The notes beneath the pieces are model-generated. The model ran no database searches. It saw only the letters and a program-made list of their open reading frames with translations, and was not told the origin of the DNA. DNA of 64,000 bases from Geminocystis sp. NIES-3708. GTDB taxonomy: Bacteria > Cyanobacteriota > Cyanobacteriia > Cyanobacteriales > Cyanobacteriaceae. Below, one piece after another: positions 1-7,532 of this stretch. Where the stretch lies: NCBI RefSeq assembly GCF_001548095.1, contig NZ_AP014815.1, forward strand, positions 991,656 through 1,055,655, read 5' to 3'. Every line of letters starts with the position of its first letter. Positions within the stretch are counted from its first letter, which is position 1. The position numbers were made by a program, and so were the translations under genes.

Positions 1-2
1 TT

Positions 3-1115
3 AGCGGTACCCTCAATAATGTCAATGCCGCCTTAAAGAACCTCATCTATCAAAGTAATAGTACCTTTAGCGGCTCAGATACAATTAACCTAACAGTCAA
101 CGATAATGGCAATACAGGCTCAGGTGGTGCTAAACAAGATAGTGACTCCATTGCCGTGACGGTTAAAGCCGTAACTCAAACAGCACCTTCTTTATCTACG
201 GATATTTTAGCAGTGAACTCTGTACGCACCACCATCATTGCCGAGTTTAACGGAGACAACTTATCCGACATTGGTTATACAAACTCCCTCAATGCTTTCT
301 ATGTGGCTATCAATAACGGTGCGGGGGGTTATCTTTCTCGTGTCACCTTTCCCACTAATAAAAAACCAGGAGGAGGGGCAGTAACCAACTTGAATGGTCA
401 TGCAGGTCTAGACCTAATTTTACCAAATAAGACAACGAATAATGTCTCAGTATTTCTCAGCAATGGTACAGCCTCACCAACAATCACCACCGTTACCACT
501 GGTACTAATCCTGTGTTTGTGGTGACTGGAGACTTTAACGAAGATAGTAACAAAGATATGGCCGTAGCTAATTATGGTAATAATACCGTTTCCGTTTTCT
601 TAGGCAATGGAGCGGGTGGCTTCTCCTCTCCTACCTCTTTAACCACAGGTTCTAAACCATCGGCCATGGCCGTGGAGGACTTTAACGGAGACGGTAAATC
701 AGATTTAGCCGTAACCAATTATAGTGCCAATACAGTTTCTATCTTCCAGGGAGCAGGTGATGGTACCTTCGGGACAAAGACGGATTATCTGACAGGTACA
801 AGCCCCAACTCCGTTGCCGTTGGCGATTTTGACAAGGACGGGGATTTTGATTTAGTCGTTAATAACAACAAATCGAATACCCTGTCTGTCTTCCTCAACA
901 ACGGCAGTGGTGGGTTTAGTCCAAAAACAGATATCGCCCTCAGTGCTAATTTATCTGCCTACAGTGTAACGGTAGGAGACTTCAATAGCGATAGTAACCT
1001 AGACTTAAGAGTGGCCAATAATTTAACCAATAATGCTGGTATCTTAACAGGGGATGGTCTTGGCAACTTTTCTGCCATCTCAAACCTAACCATGATTCAG
1101 ATTCCATCAGTTTAA
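3..1115 (+). CDS. FG-GAP/VCBS-repeat surface protein, C-terminal part (5' end lies outside the window)
   Basis: The reading frame is open from the first bases of the window, so this is the 3' end of a larger gene; the GTG at 156 lies inside it and is not the start. The first ~50 residues resemble the cadherin/VCBS-type beta modules of large cyanobacterial surface proteins. The rest is a run of FG-GAP/VCBS repeats, each with a calcium-binding-like DFNGDGKSDLAV or DFDKDGDFDLVV loop followed by NTVSVF and a glycine-rich turn, suggesting a beta-propeller. Known members are exported adhesins or surface proteins. I see no RTX nonapeptides and no membrane anchor; the protein stops just after a propeller blade, so the export signal is either upstream or missing. 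The exact function is unknown. Confidence 0.8.
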   Translation, partial: SGTLNNVNAALKNLIYQSNSTFSGSDTINLTVNDNGNTGSGGAKQDSDSIAVTVKAVTQTAPSLSTDILAVNSVRTTIIAEFNGDNLSDIGYTNSLNAFYVAINNGAGGYLSRVTFPTNKKPGGGAVTNLNGHAGLDLILPNKTTNNVSVFLSNGTASPTITTVTTGTNPVFVVTGDFNEDSNKDMAVANYGNNTVSVFLGNGAGGFSSPTSLTTGSKPSAMAVEDFNGDGKSDLAVTNYSANTVSIFQGAGDGTFGTKTDYLTGTSPNSVAVGDFDKDGDFDLVVNNNKSNTLSVFLNNGSGGFSPKTDIALSANLSAYSVTVGDFNSDSNLDLRVANNLTNNAGILTGDGLGNFSAISNLTMIQIPSV

Positions 1116-1204
1116 TTCAGATCATTGAGTCCTCCTAAGAGATTTTCAGTATAAAATACCAGTAAATTAAAAAAGCAATAGGTTATCTAAGGCTAATCAC
1201 TAAC

Positions 1205-1398
1205 CTCAGTTCACCTCAGTGAACCATAAAGAAAATGATGAAGACTAGACAAGTGGACAAGTGGACAAGTGGACAGGGAAAAAAATTGTCAATATTTGAT
1301 GTACTTTTTAGAGAACTTTATTCATTCACCAAAAATATAATCTTCCTGTCTGCCTGTCTTCCAAGTCAGCCTCATCTATTTTTATATCGAACTCGGGT
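1205..1398. repeat. MITE-like intergenic repeat, copy A
   Basis: One of five related intergenic sequences in the window. It starts with CTCAGTTC, carries three tandem copies of the octamer GACAAGTG near 1245, a central AATATTTG block, a CTTCCTGTCTGCCTGTCTTCC block, and ends with TATCGAACTCGGG. The two ends are imperfect inverted repeats. It fills most of the 354-bp spacer before the next gene. The reading frame at 1235-1573 crosses it and is not a gene. No transposase is present, so the element looks non-autonomous. Confidence 0.75.
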
Positions 1399-1469
1399 AA
1401 TGACTGGTACAAATTTTTCTGAAAATCACCTTAGCATTCTATTTCAAAGTATATTAATCAATAAAAATA

Positions 1470-2573
1470 ATGACAAAAATGAAAGTAGATTTAGTGATTG
1501 CGTTAGGGATAACAGGGCTAGGTGTATTTACATCTTCCTCCGTTTCAGCACAACAGACTTACGCCAGTGGTAGTTCCACTATCGTATTGATGAATGGTGC
1601 CAGTCAATCCATCGGTGGGGAAATTTCTGTTCCAAAAGGATTTATTTTTGGCGGGGCAACACCTGGGATAGGAGATGTTAGCGTAAACTTAACGACAATA
1701 GATAGTCTTGACACAAATAGCCCTATTATATTTGACCTAACCGTCAATCCTGGTGCACCTTTAGCAATCCCCAGTTCTAATGCGACTAGTATAGAGACAG
1801 TAGTCGCCGACTTGATTACCAATGCTCCTAGTCTTGCCGATGGAGTTTCCTATACTCGTGCTTGGCGCCGTGGTTATTCGAGTAATAGCAGTTCTTCTAC
1901 CCAAGCCTATGCCAGTGGTAGTTCCACCATCGTGTTGATGAACGGTGCTAGTCAATCCATTGGGGCAGAAATTGGCGCTTCAAAAAGTCTAGTATTTCTT
2001 CAAGGTGTTATTGTAACTCCAGTTCTAGTTGACACAACTCTTAATCTTAGTACAAATGCCCAAGCATTTTTCGGTCTAGCGGTAGATCCTGGTACACCGA
2101 CTCTGCTTTCTGGTGCCAGTCCCAGTGTAGAAGTGGCCGTTGCTGGGAAAATTGATGCAGCAACATCGGCAACTATTGCTGATGGCATTTCTTATATTCG
2201 TGCTTGGCGTAGTGGCAATTCTAGTAAGAACAGTTCTTCTGTTCAAGCCTATGCCAGTGGTAGTTCTAGTTTTGTGTTGATGAATGGTGCTAGTCAATCT
2301 ATCGGGGCAGAAATCGGCCTAGCGGGGGAAATAGCATTTCAGAGTCCTGTTTTGGTAATCCCCACTTACCAAGGAGGAGTACAGTATCTTAGCACTAATA
2401 CAATGATCTTTGAAAATTTGACGGTTAATGGTGGTTTGTTAACTTCGGGATCTCCTCCTCCCAGTGCTAGTGTTGAGGTGGCGGCAGCTACTCAACTTAC
2501 AAATGCGGCTAATCTGTCCGATGCCATTTCCTATATTCGTGCTTGGGCTGGTGAAGGAGGTGGGCTAGAATAA
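1470..2573 (+). CDS. Secreted protein made of three ~115-residue tandem repeats
   Basis: A 367-residue protein of unknown function. Residues 1-27 form a signal peptide ending VSA, with likely cleavage before QQTYAS. The mature part is three tandem modules starting at residues 31, 147 and 261. Each opens with YASGSS and LMNGASQSIG and ends with ISYIRAW or VSYTRAW, with a more variable middle. The DNA repeats with a period of about 342-348 bp, so the modules arose by duplication and are still similar at DNA level. The modules are small-residue and Ser/Ala-rich, have no cysteines, and resemble secreted beta-rich proteins. It follows a surface-protein gene on the same strand, so a cell-surface role is plausible. 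I recognise no named family. Confidence 0.8.
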   Translation: MTKMKVDLVIALGITGLGVFTSSSVSAQQTYASGSSTIVLMNGASQSIGGEISVPKGFIFGGATPGIGDVSVNLTTIDSLDTNSPIIFDLTVNPGAPLAIPSSNATSIETVVADLITNAPSLADGVSYTRAWRRGYSSNSSSSTQAYASGSSTIVLMNGASQSIGAEIGASKSLVFLQGVIVTPVLVDTTLNLSTNAQAFFGLAVDPGTPTLLSGASPSVEVAVAGKIDAATSATIADGISYIRAWRSGNSSKNSSSVQAYASGSSSFVLMNGASQSIGAEIGLAGEIAFQSPVLVIPTYQGGVQYLSTNTMIFENLTVNGGLLTSGSPPPSASVEVAAATQLTNAANLSDAISYIRAWAGEGGGLE

Positions 2574-2630
2574 GCTTTTTGCACTATACATGGTGTAATT
2601 CTAGCATAAGGGAGATCAGCCCCTCAGATA

Positions 2631-2798
2631 CCTGAGTTCGACGTAAAAATAGATGATGACTGACTTGGAAGACAGATAAATGGTATTTCTTGTGAATAAA
2701 TAAAATTATCCCAAAAATGTACAAATATTGAGAATTTTTCTCCCTGTCCACTTGTCCACCTATCCCGTGTTCATCATTTTCCTTCTATCGAACTGGGG
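2631..2798. repeat. MITE-like intergenic repeat, copy C (inverted relative to copy A)
   Basis: Inverted copy of the element at 1205-1398, placed on the other side of the secreted repeat protein. It starts CCTGAGTTCGACG and ends CTATCGAACTGGGG, with the TCCCTGTCCACTTGTCCACC block and AATATTGAG core in reverse orientation. Copies A and C therefore flank 1470-2573 as a large inverted pair. The 326-bp spacer holds this repeat and an AT-rich leader to the next gene; I see no other feature in it. Confidence 0.75.
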
Positions 2799-2899
2799 CC
2801 TAAGATGGACAAGATATTGCTTGGTTTTAGATCTGGTATCATGCCGAATATGGAGTTTTGCCAAGATAAAATTAAAAGAATTAAAATAAATAAATAAAA

Positions 2900-3460
2900 A
2901 TGAGTAAACAAATTGAAGCAGAAAAAATTATCCGTTCTCATGTACTTTGGGCAATGGGTGGGGGGCTTATACCACTACCATTAGTTGATTTTGCCGCCGT
3001 TACTGCTATTCAGCTAGAAATGTTACAGCAATTAGCAAATCTTTACGAAGTAAATTATTCCCAAAATGTGGGTAAAACTTTTGTTTCGGCACTTACCGGC
3101 ACAACTTTAGCCAGTATCGGGGCAAGTATGATCAAAGCTATTCCAGGTATTGGGAGTATTGTGGGGGGGGCTTCTATGTCTGTTATGTCAGGTGCTTCTA
3201 CTTATGCAGTAGGACAAGTTGCCATTAATATCTTTTCTGATTCAGGTTCACTACTTGATTTTAATATCGAAAACGCAAAAAAAGCCTATGAGTCTGCATA
3301 CAAAAAAGGCAAATCTTATGTTTCTGACTTAGAAGATAATCAAGATGAAGTGACTAATGTTTATGAATCTTTAGAAAAATTAGGCAAATTGAGACAGCAA
3401 GGTATCTTGTCTGAAGAAGAATTTGAGGCTAAGAAAAAAGAATTATTAGAACGAATATAG
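2900..3460 (+). CDS. DUF697 (YcjF-type) membrane protein with C-terminal SHOCT domain
   Basis: A 186-residue protein. Residues ~1-120 match the DUF697 pattern: an amphipathic start (EAEKIIRSHVLWAMGGGLIPLPLVD), a helix AIQLEMLQQLANLYEV, then glycine/alanine-rich hydrophobic segments that may insert in the membrane. The last ~30 residues (LEKLGKLRQQGILSEEEF followed by a lysine-rich helix) are a typical SHOCT oligomerisation motif. DUF697 proteins are often linked to small GTPases or membrane stress, but no GTPase is adjacent here. The molecular role is unknown. A group II intron lies about 170 bp downstream and does not interrupt the gene. Confidence 0.8.
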   Translation: MSKQIEAEKIIRSHVLWAMGGGLIPLPLVDFAAVTAIQLEMLQQLANLYEVNYSQNVGKTFVSALTGTTLASIGASMIKAIPGIGSIVGGASMSVMSGASTYAVGQVAINIFSDSGSLLDFNIENAKKAYESAYKKGKSYVSDLEDNQDEVTNVYESLEKLGKLRQQGILSEEEFEAKKKELLERI

Positions 3461-4221
3461 AAAACAATTATCGTACATTTACTGTTACCAATTAACTATA
3501 GTTATTTAAAATAAAAATGAGACAGTTTTCTATTAATAATAATTAATCAAAAATTTGTCTCAATCTTAATTAAAATCACTATATATATGAAATAATATCA
3601 ATTGACATTCACTGGTTACAATCTTTGATGTGCGATTCGTTCTAGCCAAAGTCTAGGCAAAATAGCCAAAACGTAAGCTAGACAAGGTTTATATCTAATG
3701 TACCTTGATAACTTTATATCCTTGTCGGTGAAAATCCTACCCACGATTTGACCGTGTGACAGCATAGCTCACAGTGACCTGAGGTGGTATCTCATACGCT
3801 GAAGCTGGGCTAAACGGCGGTAACTGATAGCCTAAATCGGAATCCCGTCTAGCACACTGACCATGACTACGAAAGGAATCCTTGTCTGAACCATCGTAAT
3901 TGTAAACTAGCCAAATAAGGCTGATAGGCTAGACCAAAATGGTACTGCTCTATTGTACCAGTAGAATATCAAATCTAAACTGGGGTCAAATACACAGAGT
4001 CTGGTGGAAAGAGGAGGTCTAAAGTCAGAAAGAAAAAGGATATAGGGAACGAAGTAACCTCTCGTAACTTCTCTTAGAAAGGTGAAAACTAGGAGTAGTA
4101 ACCAGCGTAAGGTTATGAGGGGAAGGATTGACTAAGAAGCCAATGCCTTTATGTAATGTAAAGGATTTGCTGACGTAGTCACTGTGATAAACAATGTAAA
4201 GTCAACTTTTGTATTAAAATT

Positions 4222-6018
4222 ATGACAACGGTACAACCGATTGATAAAATTAATAAGTGGTCATCTATCAACTGGAAAGTTGTAGAGAAACAAGTATTTC
4301 GGCTACAAAAAAGAATTTACAGAGCGAGTCAAAGAGGCGATGTTAAATTGGTTCATAGTCTGCAAAGATTACTAATCAAATCCTACTATGGTAAACTCTT
4401 GGCAACCAGAAAGGTAACACAAGATAATCAAGGCAAGAAAACAGCAGGTGTTGATGGTATTAAATCACTCACTCAGAAACAACGTGTTGAAATGGTCAAA
4501 AACCTAAAGTTAAAAGGTAAATCAAAACCTACTCGTAGGGTATGGATACCAAAAGCGAATGGAGAAAAAAGACCACTTGGAATACCGTGTATGGAAGATA
4601 GAGTAAAACAATGCCAAGTAAAACTAGCATTAGAACCACAATGGGAAGCCAAATTCGAGCCGAATAGCTATGGTTTTCGACCAGCAAGGTCATGTCATGA
4701 CGCAATAAGAGCTATATTTAATTCAATAAGGCTACAACCGAAATATGTATTAGACGCTGATATTGCTAAATGCTTTGACAAAATCAATCATGAAAAATTA
4801 CTCGCTAAACTGGAAACCTACCCACAATTAAAACGTGAGATAAAATCATGGTTAAAAAGTGGAGTAATGGACAGCAAACAATGGTTTCCTACTAAGGAAG
4901 GCACTCCGCAGGGAGGAGTCATATCTCCACTACTTGCAAATATTGCCCTTCACGGTATGGAACTAGAAATTAAAAAGTTTGCCAGAACATTAAAAGGTGA
5001 CAAGAAAGCAAATGAATCTAGCCTATCTCTTATTCGATATGCAGATGATTTCGTCATTCTTCATAGAGATATAGAGGTTATTTTCCAATGTAAAAGTATC
5101 ATCGAGAACTGGTTAGAAGAAATAGGACTTGAACTTAAACCAAGCAAAACCCAAATATCTCACACTCTTTATGAGTACGAAGAAAAAATAGGGTTTGACT
5201 TCTTAGGATTCAACATCCGACAATATGAAGTAGGTAAAACACACACTAGAATTAACAGTCAAGGTGTACCTCTTGGATTTAAGACCATAATAAAACCATC
5301 AAAGGAAAAAATAAAAACTCACATTAATAAGACTGGAAATATAATCAGAAGTCATAAATCAAGTCCACAAATAGCCCTGATAATGGAACTTAACCCAGTA
5401 ATAAGAGGTTGGGCAAATTACTATAGCTCTGTGTGCAGTAAAGAGACTTACTCTAAATGTGACCACCTGATATATAAACAGTTGAAAAGATGGAGTGAAA
5501 GAAGACACCCCAATAAATCGAAATCATGGGTAGTCAAGAAATATTGGCGTACTTATGGAGAAGATAACTGGACGTTCTCAACCAGAGATGAAGATGGAAT
5601 AAGACTATTAAACCATAGCAAAACAGAAATCAAGCGTCACACTAAAGTTAAAGGAGAGAAATCACCTTACGATGGTGACTGGATTTACTGGACGGCAAGA
5701 ATAGGCAAACATCCTGAAGTTTCTACAAGAATGGCAATATTATTAAAGAAACAAAAAGGAAAATGTAATCACTGCAAACTGAACTTCAAAGCTGGAGACT
5801 TGTTAGAAATCGACCACATTATCCCCAAATCGAAAGGCGGAAAGGATAAATATGACAATCTACAAGCTCTACATAGACATTGCCACGATGATAAGACAAC
5901 CAGAGATGGAAGTCTGAATTGTACCCATGACAAAGGGTTTATTCCAGAGGAGCGGAATGAGGTAAAAGTCTCACGTTCCGTTCTGAAGACAAGGGTAGAT
6001 GGTGACATCTATGCTTAG
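4222..6018 (+). CDS. ltrA: Group II intron-encoded protein: reverse transcriptase/maturase/HNH endonuclease
   Basis: A 598-residue multifunctional protein that helps its intron splice and retrohome. The reverse transcriptase spans roughly residues 60-360 with the catalytic YADD at 273-276 and the upstream GTPQGGVISPLLANI motif. The maturase (X) domain follows, with the typical PVIRGWANYY segment. The C-terminal HNH nuclease has CNHC at 515-518, EIDHIIPKSKGG at 529-540 and HRHCHDDK near 550. All catalytic motifs are intact, so it may be active. The reading frame continues through domain V and into domain VI of the host intron, ending TAG at 6018, so the last ~20 residues are encoded by catalytic RNA. 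This extension also occurs in relatives as I remember them. Confidence 0.95.
   Translation: MTTVQPIDKINKWSSINWKVVEKQVFRLQKRIYRASQRGDVKLVHSLQRLLIKSYYGKLLATRKVTQDNQGKKTAGVDGIKSLTQKQRVEMVKNLKLKGKSKPTRRVWIPKANGEKRPLGIPCMEDRVKQCQVKLALEPQWEAKFEPNSYGFRPARSCHDAIRAIFNSIRLQPKYVLDADIAKCFDKINHEKLLAKLETYPQLKREIKSWLKSGVMDSKQWFPTKEGTPQGGVISPLLANIALHGMELEIKKFARTLKGDKKANESSLSLIRYADDFVILHRDIEVIFQCKSIIENWLEEIGLELKPSKTQISHTLYEYEEKIGFDFLGFNIRQYEVGKTHTRINSQGVPLGFKTIIKPSKEKIKTHINKTGNIIRSHKSSPQIALIMELNPVIRGWANYYSSVCSKETYSKCDHLIYKQLKRWSERRHPNKSKSWVVKKYWRTYGEDNWTFSTRDEDGIRLLNHSKTEIKRHTKVKGEKSPYDGDWIYWTARIGKHPEVSTRMAILLKKQKGKCNHCKLNFKAGDLLEIDHIIPKSKGGKDKYDNLQALHRHCHDDKTTRDGSLNCTHDKGFIPEERNEVKVSRSVLKTRVDGDIYA
5950..5983 (+). 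ncRNA. Group II intron domain V (catalytic hairpin)
   Basis: A 34-nt hairpin. The lower stem pairs GAGCGGAAT (5950-5958) with GTTCCGTTC (5975-5983). It contains the catalytic triad AGC at 5951-5953, with the G of the triad opposite a U. A two-nucleotide AC bulge (5973-5974) comes next, then a three-pair upper stem (GAG/CTC) capped by a GTAAAAGT loop. This is the diagnostic core of group II introns and fixes the strand of the element. Confidence 0.85.
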
Positions 6019-6238
6019 TTTGACTTAAAACCAAAAAATTTTCCACTCCATCAACTATAATTTCTAATAAATTTAATATCTTGAAAATATAAATCAATGA
6101 GTCACAATATCTCTTTGGCATATAATAAAAAGCTATTTTAGTTATGGATTTCACCATTTTATGCTCTGTTTGGGGTACAAGGGTGATATGATTCGAGTAA
6201 ATATCAAGACTTAATTAAAACAAGAATAAACTTTTAAA

Positions 6239-6742
6239 ATGAATTATTTAATAGCTGTATTATCCGATAGAATTCAAGCAGAAGAAGCCTACACTGCCCT
6301 AGAAAAAGTAGGAATTCCTTTGAGTCAATTATCCATCGTGGGAAAAGGATATAAAAATGCGGCGGAATTTGGGTTTCTTGATCCTAGCGAAGAAGGACGT
6401 AAAAATGTGATTAGAATGGCTTATTGGTTGATTCCTTTCGGTTTTTTTGGTGGTTTTACTTTTGATGCTATTACCACTATCGATACTTTTGGTTGGGCTG
6501 GTGAGCCTTTTAATCATATTATTGGTGGTATTTTGGGTGCGATTGGTGGTGCAATGGGCAGTGTTTTTGTGGGTGGTAGCGGTAGTTTAATGGAAAGTAA
6601 AGGAGAGATGATACCTTTTCTCAATCGTTTAAAAGTAGGTAAATATTTATTAATTGTGCAGGGCAATGACAATATTAAAAATCAAGCAAAAGAAATATTA
6701 AACAAATTTGAGCCTGAAAGTTTACAAGGTTATCAACAATAA
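6239..6742 (+). CDS. Conserved cyanobacterial membrane-associated protein of unknown function
   Basis: A 167-residue protein. The N-terminus (MNYLIAVLSDRIQAEEAYTALEK) and C-terminus (GKYLLIVQGNDNIKNQAKEILNKF) look like the two halves of a small alpha/beta, ferredoxin-like domain of the kind seen in general-stress 17M-type proteins. The middle (residues ~60-115) is a glycine-rich hydrophobic insert with GFFGGFTFD and IIGGILGAIGGAMGSVFVGG, probably two membrane-spanning helices. A soluble domain split by a hydrophobic hairpin suggests a membrane sensor or stress protein, but this is inference. It starts 215 bp after the intron and is followed by a secreted-protein gene on the same strand. Confidence 0.7.
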   Translation: MNYLIAVLSDRIQAEEAYTALEKVGIPLSQLSIVGKGYKNAAEFGFLDPSEEGRKNVIRMAYWLIPFGFFGGFTFDAITTIDTFGWAGEPFNHIIGGILGAIGGAMGSVFVGGSGSLMESKGEMIPFLNRLKVGKYLLIVQGNDNIKNQAKEILNKFEPESLQGYQQ

Positions 6743-6793
6743 ATAAAGTGATTGAACTTGTTTTTATAAAAGCTATTTTTTAAAATTATTATC

Positions 6794-7459
6794 ATGAATA
6801 AAACTTTATATATAATTTTAACTGCAACACTGAGTTTACTGATAATAAATGATTCAGCTAAAGCAGATAGCCCATTAACTTCTATAGATTTAGCAACTCC
6901 TTATCAAGACATAGAAATTGTATCAGAAACATTAAATAATAAAAAACTTGACGTAAAAGTATTAAAATTTTTATTGAGTAATGCACCTTTAGATGAAAAA
7001 GCGGCAGTTATCAATGCTTTAGGGTGGAATTTTGACGGACAAAATAATGCTTCTTTATTTTTAATAGCATTAGTCAAATCAAAAAATATCAAATTAAGTA
7101 ATCTTACCTTAAATGACTTGAATGCTTCGGATAAATTTGTCTTAGGCTATTTATTAGCTATGGATGATTATTTTTATTTATCTCCCATTGATAAAAATAT
7201 TAATCAATTTTTAGGAGGAATTACTCCCACAGAATTTTTATCTCAAGCTATTGTAGGATTACCGAATAATTTCACTATTCATTTTATTAACTCTTTAATA
7301 GAAGCACAAAAAAATATGGAATCTTCTTGGTGTAATGTATATCAAATTCCCGAATCAGTCTTAATTAAATTTCCTGAACGTAAACGTAATTTACGACAAA
7401 AAGCCATTGACAATGCTATGGATTATATCAATCTCTATGCTGAATATTGTGATAAATAA
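6794..7459 (+). CDS. Putative exported protein of unknown function
   Basis: A 221-residue protein with a clear signal peptide: MNKT, a hydrophobic stretch of about 17 residues, then a likely cleavage after DSAKA, before DSPLTS. The mature part is rich in short helices (LDVKVLKFLLSNAP, DEKAAVINALGW), a pattern reminiscent of alpha-helical repeats, and has two cysteines (WCNVY near residue 178 and AEYCDK at the end). It lies 51 bp after the preceding gene and 73 bp before the NAGPA-domain gene, all on the plus strand, so co-transcription is possible. I do not recognise a family. Confidence 0.65.
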   Translation: MNKTLYIILTATLSLLIINDSAKADSPLTSIDLATPYQDIEIVSETLNNKKLDVKVLKFLLSNAPLDEKAAVINALGWNFDGQNNASLFLIALVKSKNIKLSNLTLNDLNASDKFVLGYLLAMDDYFYLSPIDKNINQFLGGITPTEFLSQAIVGLPNNFTIHFINSLIEAQKNMESSWCNVYQIPESVLIKFPERKRNLRQKAIDNAMDYINLYAEYCDK

Positions 7460-7532
7460 ATAACTTATTAATTCTCCTTAATCTCATCTAATTTGTTTTG
7501 TTCTTTTTACTATTTTATAATGTAGAAAAACC

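Larger units (their letters stand above)
3630..6024 (+). mobile_element. Group II intron (full length, with encoded maturase)
   Basis: The 5' end GTGCG at 3630 fits the group II consensus. About 590 nt of structured RNA (domains I-III and the start of IV) precede the protein gene at 4222. Domain V is at 5950-5983, followed by a domain VI hairpin and a likely 3' end TTTGAC at 6024. Exon recognition is visible: the six bases before the intron, TTTGAT (3624-3629), are complementary to ATCAAA at 3968-3973 (EBS1), and TACAAT (3617-3622) is complementary to ATTGTA at 3952-3957 (possible EBS2). The intron lies in intergenic DNA, so it interrupts no obvious gene. All parts needed for retrohoming appear intact. 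The exact 3' boundary is inferred. Confidence 0.88.

Noticed and set aside
1235-1573. A 112-residue open frame containing VDKWTSGQGK
   Set aside because: It lies across MITE copy A and its start is inside the repeat. Its peptide derives from the GACAAGTGG block, and a similar TRQVDKWT peptide appears in copy B. No family match and it overlaps a real gene start.
3630-4221. Possible separate RNA gene upstream of the maturase
   Set aside because: The structured sequence is domains I-III of the group II intron, as shown by the GTGCG start and EBS/IBS pairs.
5769-6157. Two minus-strand open frames across the intron end
   Set aside because: They are the reverse frames of the HNH domain and domains V-VI, with no independent signals.
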